Assembly (NCBI GenBank): GCA_016188675.1
Contig: JACPHJ010000154.1
Coordinates: forward strand, 1-62,313
DNA length: 62,313 nt
Source: Planctomycetota bacterium
Lineage (GTDB): Bacteria > Planctomycetota > Brocadiia > Brocadiales > Brocadiaceae
Direction: 5' to 3'
Of this stretch, positions 25,599 to 34,273 are shown in pieces. Made by a program: the position numbers and the translations under genes. Every line of letters begins with the position of its first letter. The first letter of the stretch is position 1. Below the pieces are notes generated by a model that ran no database searches, was not told the DNA's origin, and saw only the letters and a program-made list of their open reading frames with translations.

Positions 25599-26660
25599 TT
25601 ATTCAAAATTATTGCAACCCGTGTTTACAATGTTCAATTTCTTCCGCCACTTTCTATCTTGCTTCGGCAATTTCAATACCTGAAACATGTCGAGTGGAAT
25701 TCCGCTGAGTTCCGGATAGTCCTCGTCAGGCAACAGGCCTTCATAGGGATTATTCTGCACACTGCGCGGGTCAACGGCATAAATGCCTATGCCGCTTTCA
25801 CCACCGTTATCCACCAGGTACATGCCATACACCTGCAGTGCCCTTGCAATAGTTCTTTCTGCAGGCATTAAGTCAAGAGCATCTAAATCGAGCGAAGGGT
25901 CCAACCGCAATCTCGCCCCTTCAGGCATCGCCGTTTTGCTTTTAACCTCGCCATCAGAATCTGTTGCCGGCGCAACTGGTCCACCGGCTTTCGTATAAGG
26001 GTATGCGAAGACCAGTGCATGGGTGATTTCGCCCTTTTTCAATTCGTCAGGCCAAATAAATCCGCCCAGAAACGCAAATCCGGAGCCTCTGGTAGATACA
26101 CCGGCGGGATATACACCATTGGAATCCATGCTGATGGCATTGCCCCAGCTTGCCACCCATTGACCGTTTTCCAGACGCATTTGCCAAAAATCATATTCGC
26201 ACCGGCTATCCAAATTCAACACCACCATATTGTTATCCTGGTCGGAATCTTCACCGCACCCCTCCGGCGGAATGGAACCATCCGTATCATTACCCGGTTC
26301 GGCCCAGTCAGGGATGGGGACGTCCAGTAACCTGTTAACGCCTATTTCCCAATATTCCCCGCAAGGCAATTCAACCTCGTAACTGGGAGTGGATGATCCG
26401 GCAATGTATACTGGTGAAGAATACTGCTTGAGGTTGATCAGCAAGGGCGCTGCCTTTTTAAAGGTTTTAATGTATCTTTTGCTTTTTGGATCAATTTCGG
26501 CATCTGCATCTATTGGCTGGTTAAATGGGCTGTCGCTGGAATAAAGCGTTAAATCAGAGAAATCGGGCAGGGAAGCAGGTTTTTCTGCACGAACAGAGGC
26601 TGCCACTGAAACAATAAATACCAGTACAACTAATGCCGTTTTTAGGAAAATAATCTGCAT
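25599..26660 (-). CDS. exported hypothetical protein, 353 aa
   Basis: A signal peptide (MQIIFLKTALVVLVFIVSVAA, cleavage near residue 25) is followed by a globular domain of about 325 residues. It is rich in Asp, Pro and aromatic residues, with LTLYSSDSPFNQPIDADAEID near 38-58, DGSIPPEGCGEDSDQDNNMVVLN-type acidic patch near 128-150, and STRGSGFAFLGGFIWPDEL near 189-207. The SSDSPFNQPI and ARGSG(F/L)P features resemble secreted proteins of unknown function found in actinobacteria and planctomycetes. GGAGAC precedes the ATG. Only three cysteines. No enzymatic motif is recognised. Confidence 0.75.
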   Translation of the reverse strand: MQIIFLKTALVVLVFIVSVAASVRAEKPASLPDFSDLTLYSSDSPFNQPIDADAEIDPKSKRYIKTFKKAAPLLINLKQYSSPVYIAGSSTPSYEVELPCGEYWEIGVNRLLDVPIPDWAEPGNDTDGSIPPEGCGEDSDQDNNMVVLNLDSRCEYDFWQMRLENGQWVASWGNAISMDSNGVYPAGVSTRGSGFAFLGGFIWPDELKKGEITHALVFAYPYTKAGGPVAPATDSDGEVKSKTAMPEGARLRLDPSLDLDALDLMPAERTIARALQVYGMYLVDNGGESGIGIYAVDPRSVQNNPYEGLLPDEDYPELSGIPLDMFQVLKLPKQDRKWRKKLNIVNTGCNNFE

Positions 26661-26990
26661 AATTGTCTCCTTTCACACTCACTACACGGATGATTAGAAA
26701 ACTGCTTTTCCGGTTTAAAGCGATAGTAAAACAAACCAGGAATGGAATTGCAAGTTTTTTCACTGTGGGCGCAGAAGGTGAAATGGCAAGCGAGATAATG
26801 CCTGTGTTGGCGGGGTTGTCCACGAGTGGCTCATCTGGTCTTGAGTGTTTGCCGTCATTAACTTTTTTGTGTGTAGTGGCAATCCGCTTCGCTTTCTCAA
26901 CGAGTCGTGAATTGCCCCTACAATTGAATTTCCTCAACGTATTCGAAACTAACTGCTCATTTCCTGTCTGTGTTAAGTTACGGCAAGTTC
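26661..26990. other. gene-poor stretch with half palindrome
   Basis: No convincing gene. GTAGTGGCAAT (26873-26883) and ATTGCCCCTAC (26911-26921) can pair as a hairpin with one mismatch, and the right half is identical to half of the palindrome at 32586-32617. It looks like a decayed or hybrid copy of the palindromic repeats of this window. Confidence 0.45.
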
Positions 26991-27200
26991 ATGAGAACAA
27001 CAATAAACATAGATGACGAGTTGCTTGATAAGGCAGCAAAGTTAACCGGTATTGGGGAAAAACGTCGATGGTAAGACTCGCGCTCGAAGCGCTCATTGCG
27101 AGGAAAAGCGCCAGGAGGCTTGCTAAATTGGGAGGCGCTGAAAAGAAATTAGAGACAATACCACGCAGAAGGGCAGAGTTCCGCGTAAGATGGTTATTGT
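26991..27200 (+). pseudogene. vapB-type antitoxin, frameshifted
   Basis: The first frame from ATG 26991 reads MRTTINIDDELLDKAAKLTG, the classic ribbon-helix-helix opening of VapB antitoxins, and stops at 27074. The continuation MVRLALEALIARKSARRLAK and LGGAEKKLETIPRRRAE is in the +2 frame from 27068. Loss of one A in the run at about 27057-27062 explains the break: with six A the junction would read GEKTSMVRL. Either a true mutation or a homopolymer sequencing error. Confidence 0.8.
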
Positions 27201-27286
27201 TGACACGGAAAAAACGATTACGAAAAAAAACTAAAGGCGACAAGCATCTTTCTCAGATTATCAAAAGAGTTAAAATAGATTTGTAA
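27190..27286 (+). pseudogene. vapC-type toxin remnant
   Basis: ATG at 27190 gives MVIVDT, the usual start of PIN-domain toxins (VDTSVWID), but the next codons are unrelated and stop at 27234. In another frame the following bases give DKHLSQIIKRVKIDL, which resembles the end of a VapC protein. An internal deletion of most of the PIN domain therefore seems to have fused the two ends. All catalytic acids beyond the first Asp are gone. Confidence 0.6.
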
Positions 27287-27401
27287 ATAATTAAAGGCTG
27301 GCCTAATGATTCACTCAGGAAGAACTCTGTCTCATTGAAACATCTCTTTCTACGCTGAAAGAAATTTTAGAGAAATTCTGATAAGTACACCGCGACATTC
27401 T

Positions 27402-28423
27402 CTATTCATAACGTAGTGCATCGATGGGGTTAAGCATGGCAGCGCGTCTTGCCGGAAGAAAGCCGAATATTATCCCAATTGCGACTGAAAACAGGAAGGA
27501 AAGGAGGTTGATGCCAGTATCGAAAATATAAGGGACCTGTATAAGTCGGGTTGCAACACATGAAGCTGCTGTTGCAAAATCGCTGCCAACAATGACGTAA
27601 GCAGTTGGGTGGTTCCCGCAAGCATATTGGCGATCTCCTTCATATCCATCACATTGAAGTTATCATCGTCGCTTGCCGAAAGATGTCGCCTCTCCCGCAT
27701 TAATCCTACAATATCACGCAGGGCTTTTTCAGTTGAAGCGCCTTCCTGAACAGAGATCTGAAAGAGAGAGACGTCCTGATTGCCTGCTATACGCCGATGA
27801 AAGGCACGCAACGGAATCACTACAATATCGTCCTGGTCCGTGCCCATGGTGCTCTGCCCCTTGGCTTCAAGGATGCCAATCACCTGACACGAGAGTTTTT
27901 CAAGACGAATCTTTTCCCCTAAAGCCCCTTGCCCGCCGAACAGCTTCTTGCACACAGTCTCACCAACGATGCATACTGCCGCGCCGGCGCGCAACTCGCT
28001 GTCTCTGAACTGTCGGCCTGTTCTGATAGATCTATTCGTCACCCTGAAATACTGATTATCGCTTCCCGTCACTGTAGTCGACCAGTTTTCGTTGCCGAAT
28101 ACGGCCTGAAGGCTCTTGGAAGAGACCGGAGCTACGGCGGCAATCGAGCTGATGTCCCTGAAAATAGCCTCTCCATCGCTTGCCTTAAACAAAACGATGT
28201 CGGAAGACTGATCTGGGCCGAGTCTTTTCCCGGGAGTAACCATGATCAGGTTACTGCCCATGCTTGCTATCTGTCGCTGGACATGGACAGTAGCCCCTCC
28301 GCCGATGGTTACCATCGCAATTACCGCTGCCACGCCTATGACAATACCAAGTACAGTAAGAAATGATCTCAGGGTATTGCGTCTGATTGTCCGTAAAGCC
28401 AGCAATACTGTGTTCCACAACAT
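27402..28423 (-). pseudogene. MacB-type ABC permease with internal deletion
   Basis: The start matches MacB-family permeases: [37 protein letters not shown]1, then the periplasmic MacB-PCD domain to about residue 275 with GTTQLLTSLLAAI. Normally TM2, the TREIGIR loop and TM3 follow. Here the frame runs into about 37 unrelated residues ending at 27470, while the correct C-terminus (SVAIGIIFGFLPARRAAML ... PIDALRYE) is present in another frame, ending at 27402. About 60 codons including TM2 and the ERTREIG segment are missing. TAATG overlap with the ATPase gene shows it was an operon member. Function probably lost. Confidence 0.8.
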
Positions 28424-29160
28424 TATTTGACCCTCCCGTTTTGCACATCTGTCTCGACCAGACCGTCCCGAAAATGGATGAGCCGCTTTGCGTAAGCCGC
28501 TATATTAGGCTCGTGGGTAATCACAATAATGGTAATCCCCTGGTTGGCATTTAATGCATTCAGCAATTCTATGATCTCCCGGCTACGGGTAGTATCCAGG
28601 TTGCCTGTGGGTTCGTCTGCAAGAATCACGGCAGGTTCTGTAACGATGGCGCGCGCGATAGCGACCCTCTGTTGCTGTCCCCCAGAAAGCTCTCCGGGTG
28701 TATGAGACTCCCATCCCCTGAGTCCAACAATATCCAGAGCTTTTTGTGCCTGCTCTCGTCGCACATCTGCGGGGGTACCCCGGTAGATCAAAGGAATCTC
28801 TACGTTTTCAAACGCAGAGGTGCGGTTCAAGAGGTTGTACCCCTGAAATACAAATCCTTGATAATAACGACGTAGCATAGCCCTCTGATTACGGGTCAAT
28901 TGTCCTACATCTACATCCCTGAACAGGTAAATTCCGGAGGTTGGAGTGTCGAGGCATCCGAGGATATTCATGCAGGTAGATTTTCCCGACCCGCTCGGTC
29001 CCATTATTGCCACAAACTCGCCCTCATCAATGCAAAGATCAATACCTCGAAGTGCCTGCATTGAGGCATGCCCTTCCCCATAAACTTTGGTTACTCCACT
29101 GAATTCGATGAGATGTTGTTCTGATTTCCTTTTTCTTTGTTGCACACCGCCGGTTATCAT
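28423..29160 (-). CDS. ABC transporter ATPase (MacB/LolD type)
   Basis: A 245-residue nucleotide-binding subunit. Walker [10 protein letters not shown] (about 55-63), Q-loop FQGYNLL (about 104-110), signature LSGGQQQR (about 158-165), Walker [14 protein letters not shown] (about 177-189) and the switch His in ITHEP. These are marks of the LolD/MacB/FtsE group that powers mechanotransmission-type export. Its start overlaps the adaptor gene by 4 nt and its stop overlaps the permease start by 1 nt. Because the cognate permease is broken, this subunit may be orphaned. Confidence 0.9.
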   Translation of the reverse strand: MITGGVQQRKRKSEQHLIEFSGVTKVYGEGHASMQALRGIDLCIDEGEFVAIMGPSGSGKSTCMNILGCLDTPTSGIYLFRDVDVGQLTRNQRAMLRRYYQGFVFQGYNLLNRTSAFENVEIPLIYRGTPADVRREQAQKALDIVGLRGWESHTPGELSGGQQQRVAIARAIVTEPAVILADEPTGNLDTTRSREIIELLNALNANQGITIIVITHEPNIAAYAKRLIHFRDGLVETDVQNGRVK

Positions 29161-30431
29161 TTGGCACCCGTAATAGTGTCGACTACCACCTCCATACCCG
29201 GTTGAAGGTCTCCGGTAAGTATTTCTGTCATGAACTCGCTTGTTGCCCCTGTCGTGACAATGACGGCGGAAAGTTGGACATTCTTTAATATCCAGACCCT
29301 CTGTTCTTTTTCGGTGTCCTTCCGATGCTGGGTTCCGGTGGGTGGACGCGGGAGCAGTGATCCGACAAGCCCAGTGGATGACTTTTCTTCCTGCTGTACG
29401 GACGGACTAAAACGAAGTGCAGCGCTGGGTATCAGGATTGCATTTTCAATTGTTTTTACTGTTATATCTGCCGTTGCAGTCATTCCTGGCCGAAGGGACA
29501 AATCTGTGTTGTTAACTTTCAGCACGGCGTTGTAAGTCACGACGCCTGACGTCGTTGTAGAAGCGTAGCGGGCCTGAGTAATCCGTGCCTCGAAGATGCG
29601 ATTTGGGTAAGCTGAAACACTGAACATGGCTTCTTGGCCTTCTTTCACATTGCCCACGTCGGCCTCATCTACGTTCACGATCAATTCCATTTGCAATAAG
29701 TCCTCTGCAAGGGTAAACAATACCGGAGCCTGAAAAGATGAAGCAACGGTCTGTCCAGGTTCGATGCTGCGGGAAAGGACGACGCCATTAATAGGAGACC
29801 GTATAACCGATTTGTAAATGTCCGTCTCTACGGCTTGGATAATGGCCTCGGACTGTAAGACAGAAGCCGCGATGCTGGCTAAATCTGCCTTTGCCCTCTC
29901 AAAGGCCGCTTCTGCCGTATTCATCTCCAACTGCGATGGAATTTTACCATTGCTCAATTCCTTTACCTTTTGAAGCTGTGAGAGCTTAATATGTGTTTCC
30001 GTTACTGTCGCCTGAGCTTGCGATACCTTCGCCATTGCTGACTCCAGTGCCGCTTTTTGTTGGGTAAACTGTGCTTCGAGTTTCGAAGTATCAAGTCTGG
30101 CAAGTACCTGCCCCACTTTTATCGTATCGTTGTAGTCGACTTCAACGCTTTTGATAATGCCGGACAGCTCACTGCTCACGCTAACCGTGTTTGTCGGCTG
30201 CAGGGCGCCAGTAGCTGTCACGATGAGGGTCAAATCTCCGCGCCGGACTTGCTCGGTTTTGTATTGCGTCGCGGTTGACCTGCTTACTCTCCAGATAGCT
30301 ACTGACGTCATTGATATAACTACCACGCATGTCAGAACGAGATATCGTTTCAACTGCTTACCGGACATATCGGATTGGTTTATCCCGATGACCTCTGAGA
30401 CATCCGGCTTCTGATTAGTTTTTGATATCAT
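29157..30431 (-). CDS. MacA/HlyD-type periplasmic adaptor
   Basis: The start at 30431 (MISKTNQK) is chosen because GGAG lies 8 nt upstream; the longer reading would run 80 nt into the preceding gene. The protein of about 424 residues has an N-terminal TM (about 30-50), then a lipoyl-like half (VRRGDLTLIVTATGALQPTN), a helical hairpin of about 100 residues (FTQQKAALESAMAKV...), the second lipoyl half (VIRSPINGVVLSRSIEPGQTVA) and beta-barrel/MP domains. It would bridge the ABC pump and the outer-membrane channel. Second gene of the efflux operon. Confidence 0.88.
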   Translation of the reverse strand: MISKTNQKPDVSEVIGINQSDMSGKQLKRYLVLTCVVVISMTSVAIWRVSRSTATQYKTEQVRRGDLTLIVTATGALQPTNTVSVSSELSGIIKSVEVDYNDTIKVGQVLARLDTSKLEAQFTQQKAALESAMAKVSQAQATVTETHIKLSQLQKVKELSNGKIPSQLEMNTAEAAFERAKADLASIAASVLQSEAIIQAVETDIYKSVIRSPINGVVLSRSIEPGQTVASSFQAPVLFTLAEDLLQMELIVNVDEADVGNVKEGQEAMFSVSAYPNRIFEARITQARYASTTTSGVVTYNAVLKVNNTDLSLRPGMTATADITVKTIENAILIPSAALRFSPSVQQEEKSSTGLVGSLLPRPPTGTQHRKDTEKEQRVWILKNVQLSAVIVTTGATSEFMTEILTGDLQPGMEVVVDTITGAK

Positions 30432-31863
30432 ATTTTTTTCTCCATTCATTCTCATTTTTCTCGTTGGCGGCATAAAATTCCCATCCGCCACCAATGGCTT
30501 TGTATAGTTTAATAAGGTTGGTGACTATGGCACCGTTGCTCTGGGTTAGTTGATCCTGTGAGGTGAGAAGTGAACGCTGCGCATCCAGGACATTGCTGAA
30601 ATCAGACAAACCTGCCTTATATTTTTGCAGCGCAAGCTCCGCTGCATTTTGGGCTGCCCGTTCCCCTTCACGGAGAGCATCTCTTCTGACTTGTTCTTCA
30701 GCGTAGGTCACGAGGGTATTTTCCACTTCTTCCAAAGCGCTGAGAACTACGGTCTCATATTTTATCAACGCCTGTTCTTGAAGCGCTGACTGAACCTCAA
30801 TGTTTTGGCGTACAGATCCACCACGGAAGATAGGCCAGGTGATTAGAGAGCCTCCGGTAACGGTTTTTGTATCCGGAGAAAAGAGACCCTTCAGTGAAAG
30901 GGTTTCCAGTCCGATGGAGCCGCTGAGTGATAACCTTGGGTAGAGGTCTGCCGTTGCTACACCAATCCTTGCTGTCTGTGCAGCAAGTTCACGTTCAGTT
31001 CGTCGCACATCCGGCCGTTGCCTCAAGACATCGGCAGGAATACCAACAGCGACCTTCATTGGTGCTGCTGGTATCGGAGCCGGTTTTTTCAGTTCCTTAT
31101 GAACTTTACCAGATTGTTCTCCAAGCAGTACGGCAATTCGGTTCATAGCCTCCTCTATCCCGGTACGCAAAGAGGGTATTTGTGACCGCGTGTTTTCCAG
31201 GTTGTAGAGTGCCTGCTGCACAGCCAGTTCATCGCTCAAACCCGCCTGATACTGCCACAGAGTCAACTGGTAGGTCTCGTTTTGTACCGCGAGGTTTGCT
31301 TCCGCCACAACAAGCCGGTTCTGAAAAGTGCGCACCTCGGCATAGTTCAGAGCCACTTCTGCAAGCAATGAAACAAGCACGTCACGCAAGTCCTCCTGGA
31401 TCGCCTCCCAGTCTGCCTTTGTTGCCTCATAGGAACGGCGGACACCGCCGAAGATATCTAACTCCCAACTTGCGTCGAAAATTGCGGAATAAAGATCACT
31501 GGCATTATCTTTGTTGCCACGGCTCCAATCGGCAGAGCCGGTGGCGTCGAGGGTAGGAAAGAGATCAGCCTTGGTAACACCTGTGCGCGCCCTAGCTTCA
31601 CGCACACGTGCTGTGGCATTGCGCAGATCCAGATTACCTTGAATTGCTCGTTCGATCAGGTTGGTTAACATAGGATCATTGAGCGTAGACCACCATGCGG
31701 ATAATGTCTGGGTATCAATATCCTGAGTAATTATGCCACCCTTGAGTTGGGTATGCCAGCTTTTAGATACCACTGTCTTTGGCGAAACATAATTGGGTCC
31801 TACTGCAGTACATCCGGTAAGGTTTAGGACTAGGATAGTAAGCATTACGAAAAACCATATCAT
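30415..31863 (-). CDS. NodT/TolC-type outer-membrane efflux lipoprotein
   Basis: An outer-membrane factor of about 482 residues from the ATG at 31863. The signal segment MIWFFVMLTILV ends in a lipobox LTGC, followed by the family motif VGPNYVSP. Two OEP repeats follow, with LDLRNATARVREARAR (first) and RQRPDVRRTERELAAQ (second) and long coiled-coil helices. A longer reading to 31950 would place the tandem 11-bp repeats inside the gene and is less likely. First gene of a channel-adaptor-ATPase-permease operon. The predicted promoter leaves almost no leader, so translation may be leaderless. Confidence 0.85.
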   Translation of the reverse strand: MIWFFVMLTILVLNLTGCTAVGPNYVSPKTVVSKSWHTQLKGGIITQDIDTQTLSAWWSTLNDPMLTNLIERAIQGNLDLRNATARVREARARTGVTKADLFPTLDATGSADWSRGNKDNASDLYSAIFDASWELDIFGGVRRSYEATKADWEAIQEDLRDVLVSLLAEVALNYAEVRTFQNRLVVAEANLAVQNETYQLTLWQYQAGLSDELAVQQALYNLENTRSQIPSLRTGIEEAMNRIAVLLGEQSGKVHKELKKPAPIPAAPMKVAVGIPADVLRQRPDVRRTERELAAQTARIGVATADLYPRLSLSGSIGLETLSLKGLFSPDTKTVTGGSLITWPIFRGGSVRQNIEVQSALQEQALIKYETVVLSALEEVENTLVTYAEEQVRRDALREGERAAQNAAELALQKYKAGLSDFSNVLDAQRSLLTSQDQLTQSNGAIVTNLIKLYKAIGGGWEFYAANEKNENEWRKKYDIKN

Positions 31864-31870
31864 GAATATA

Positions 31871-31915
31871 TCTATAGCATACGAATATGAAGGAAATATG
31901 GAAGAAATAAGGAAA
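31871..31915 (-). promoter_or_regulatory. tandem 11-bp activator box and extended -10, efflux operon
   Basis: On the minus strand three consecutive 11-mers occur: TTTCCTTATTT (31905-31915), CTTCCATATTT (31894-31904) and CCTTCATATTC (31883-31893). They are followed by GTATGC and TATAGA (31871-31876), an extended -10. Eleven-bp direct repeats in place of a -35 are the hallmark of OmpR/PhoB-family activation. The same box precedes the regulator gene at 34265. The ATG lies 7 nt after the -10. Confidence 0.65.
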
Positions 31916-32104
31916 TTCTGTTTTGGATGTGCTTTATCGGCGGGGTACATTCAACATTGAAGTGCCGGGGCGGTATGATAGAGGTGAGAAGAAATCTGAA
32001 ATTTTATAAATTGGGCTGCCTGTAGTTGGTAAAAACGAGGAGGAGCGGGGACCCTGTATGCTGTGATGCAAACTTCGGAATTTATTAGCACAAGTGGATA
32101 GGGC

Positions 32105-32135
32105 GGATTAGGGCGCTGTCTTTTGTACCTAATCC
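32105..32135. repeat. palindromic repeat P2, copy 1
   Basis: GGATTAGG (32105-32112) pairs with CCTAATCC (32128-32135). The sequence GGATTAGGGCGC...AATCCACCAA recurs with changes at 41342-41378. It lies at the 3' end of the receiver fragment gene. Confidence 0.5.
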
Positions 32136-32147
32136 ACCAATTTGCTT

Positions 32148-32324
32148 TTAATCCTTTCGCATACTATACATCTCCTCAAAACTTGGGGCATTTTCGACAG
32201 CTTCCTTGGGATGTTCTGTGGCAACAACGTTATAATCAAGCCTTTCAAGCAGTAGCACGACAGATTCAAGCACAGGCGGTTCATTGCTGACAACAAGGAT
32301 ATGATATTTTTCGTTTTGATTCAT
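32148..32324 (-). pseudogene. truncated response-regulator receiver (58 aa)
   Basis: A short gene reading MNQNEKYHILVVSNEPPVLE, then SVVLLLERLDYNVVATEHPK and a stop after 58 codons. This is the first beta strand, helix and second strand of a CheY-like receiver, but the acidic pair after LVV is replaced by SNE. The chain ends before the phospho-acceptor Asp, so it cannot work as a receiver. It follows directly the decayed gene at 32327-32562. Confidence 0.55.
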
Positions 32325-32326
32325 TC

Positions 32327-32562
32327 TTATACTCCAGAAGTGTTGAAATTATTGGTAGAAAACCACATCAGGGCAAAACGAAGAGGTGATATATCCATAA
32401 AATCTTCATCGCTATTTGAGTATTTAGAGTTACCTAAACTTGTCCGGTGTCTATATTTCCCTTCAGATCATAAATTTCACCAATGGAAATGTCTTTCTCT
32501 TTGCAACCTTTATCGAATCCGTGAATTACTTCGTTGTAGGCTGGCATTTTCCTGCCTCTCAT
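32327..32562 (-). pseudogene. possible decayed gene, unknown family
   Basis: ATG at 32562 opens MRGRKMPAYNEVIHGFDKGC and continues KEKDISIGEIYDLKGN to a stop after 42 codons. A shifted frame continues TSLGNSKYSNSDEDFMDISP and LRFALMWFSTNNFNTSGV up to a stop at 32327 that touches the receiver fragment start. Protein-like texture on both sides of the shift suggests a frameshifted gene. No family is recognised. Confidence 0.35.
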
Positions 32563-32585
32563 AGCATGGAGTACAAGAGATTTCA

Positions 32586-32617
32586 TTGTAGGGGCAATTC
32601 ACGAATTGCCCCTACAA
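32586..32617. repeat. palindromic repeat P3
   Basis: A near-perfect palindrome with 15-bp arms (32586-32600 and 32603-32617) around a 2-nt centre, core GGGGCAATTC / GAATTGCCCC. Half of it recurs at 26908-26923. The flanking bases to 32711 carry no gene. Confidence 0.75.
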
Positions 32618-32711
32618 ATAAAAAAGTTGCCGTAGATCTAACTTATAGTGTCGAAAGAGGGTATCTTTAACAGTTTAATTTGAAACCCTCTTGGAGAAAG
32701 GCATCCACCTT

Positions 32712-33323
32712 TTATGCTACTACATTAATCAACGAGGAAGTATTTTCATCGACGGACAATTTAGAATACCTATCAGATGGAGGGGGTGGCGCGTTGTCTT
32801 TCATAAAGTTTTCCACCTCATCTTTACTCAATGATCCATCGCCATCTTCGTCGTAAGTAGAGAACACTTCTTCCGCATCTATGGAGTTTCCTGTCCTCTC
32901 TGATATTTTCTCTGCAAATGACTCAAATTCAGACTTGTCGATCCCACCATCACCGCTGCTGTCTATTTTATTAAAAAGGTCATCCTGATGCTGCTGTTTT
33001 GACCTGGTATTTTTCACGGCCGTGTAGCCACCTATACCTGATGAAGGCGGAGGTGGTGCATTATCCTTCATGAAACTGTCCACCTCATCCTTGCTTAATG
33101 CCCCATCGCCATCAGCATCATAAGTGGAAAAAACGTCCTCAGCATTCAGAGTGTTTCCGCTCTTCTCTGCTAGTTTCTGTGCAAAGGCTGAAAATTCCGT
33201 TTTGTCAAGACTGCCATCGCCGCTGCTGTCGATTTTGTTGAACAACTCATCCCGACGCTGCTGCATTGTCTGAGTGTTCATTATACCCATATAACCGCCT
33301 GTACTGTTTATACCGCTAACCAT
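32712..33323 (-). CDS. EF-hand calcium-binding protein, four loops
   Basis: The ATG at 33323 (MVSGINSTGG) has AAGGAGAT 7 nt upstream and gives 203 residues. Four canonical EF-hand loops are visible: DSSGDGSLDKTEF, DADGDGALSKDEV, DSSGDGGIDKSEF and DEDGDGSLSKDEV. They form two tandem pairs of about 80 residues each, each ending FMKDNAPPPPS. The two halves are about 70-75% identical, showing an internal duplication. No signal peptide is seen. Each loop keeps Asp at positions 1, 3, 5 and Glu at 12, so calcium binding is expected. Role unknown; similar proteins occur in Xanthomonas and planctomycetes. Confidence 0.85.
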   Translation of the reverse strand: MVSGINSTGGYMGIMNTQTMQQRRDELFNKIDSSGDGSLDKTEFSAFAQKLAEKSGNTLNAEDVFSTYDADGDGALSKDEVDSFMKDNAPPPPSSGIGGYTAVKNTRSKQQHQDDLFNKIDSSGDGGIDKSEFESFAEKISERTGNSIDAEEVFSTYDEDGDGSLSKDEVENFMKDNAPPPPSDRYSKLSVDENTSSLINVVA

Positions 33324-33554
33324 AAATGTATCTCCTTTCTTACGTGTTTTAAATGCCGGTTCCCACGAACCGTGCAAACTCTGAAACACAATCAAATGGT
33401 ATCATCACCTCCTTTCTACTTTTCACTTTCGATTCGCTCCTTTCCCAGTATATTCGGACACTTCAGGCATTAATTTATAGGAATTTTGTTGCAGATATGT
33501 ATCACTATGTAACAGACTTTCCACCATCAACGATATAGCATACAGTTCATGCAT

Positions 33555-34265
33555 TTATTGTTTCTGCCCGACGAACAGATATCCGGCTCCACGCACAGTC
33601 TTCAAATATTTCGGCACAACCGGATCATCACCAATTTTTTGCCGAATCCGTGAAATATAAATATCGATTGAACGGTCATATCCGTTACGCTTCGAATTAT
33701 AGAGTGCCAGGTAAATATCGTTCCTACTGACCACTCTTCCTGCATTATTAACCAGATAACTGAGTAGATCGTACTCGAATGAAGTCAAATTGATGGTTGC
33801 CCCCTGGAAGGTCACCTCTCTACAACTTTTATCAACTGTTAAATCACCGATTCTGATAATGCCATTACTTCTCACTTTTAACCGTTCAAATATCCGTAAC
33901 AGTGAGTTTATTTTGGCAGTGAATAATGGCGTATTGCACGGTTTACCGATGAAGGCATCGGCTCCATATGCAAGCCCGGAGATATGGAGCACATCGCTAC
34001 ATTTCTTTGATACTATCACGATGGGTCCTTGATACTTTGACCGGATATCCCTGCATATTGCCAGATCATCAATTTCCGGAGACACAAAATCCAACATCAC
34101 AAGATCGGGAGCAGTATTGACAATCGACAAACAGACATTCTGCATGTTTACTTTATTGTCAATGCGAAAACCCTCTTCCCTGAGATACTCTATAATCTCG
34201 ACAGACGATTCTGGGCTATCTGATGCAAGAAGAATGGTTTTGGATGAACCAGCGTGATTCTTCAT
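33555..34265 (-). CDS. OmpR-family response regulator with atypical receiver
   Basis: A 236-residue regulator. The receiver (about 1-125) has a degenerate acidic pocket: LLASDSPES in place of the usual Asp-Asp pair, though LVMLDFVSPE and the Lys of IGKPC remain. The winged-helix domain (about 135-236) has LTSFEYDLLSYLVNNAGRVV, RSIDIYISRIRQKIGDDP and VRGAGYLFV. It lacks a cognate kinase directly beside it in the same direction but is divergent from the baeS-like kinase. A triple 11-bp repeat box sits just before its ATG, the same as before the efflux operon, suggesting autoregulation. Confidence 0.88.
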   Translation of the reverse strand: MKNHAGSSKTILLASDSPESSVEIIEYLREEGFRIDNKVNMQNVCLSIVNTAPDLVMLDFVSPEIDDLAICRDIRSKYQGPIVIVSKKCSDVLHISGLAYGADAFIGKPCNTPLFTAKINSLLRIFERLKVRSNGIIRIGDLTVDKSCREVTFQGATINLTSFEYDLLSYLVNNAGRVVSRNDIYLALYNSKRNGYDRSIDIYISRIRQKIGDDPVVPKYLKTVRGAGYLFVGQKQ

Positions 34266-34273
34266 TATAAATT

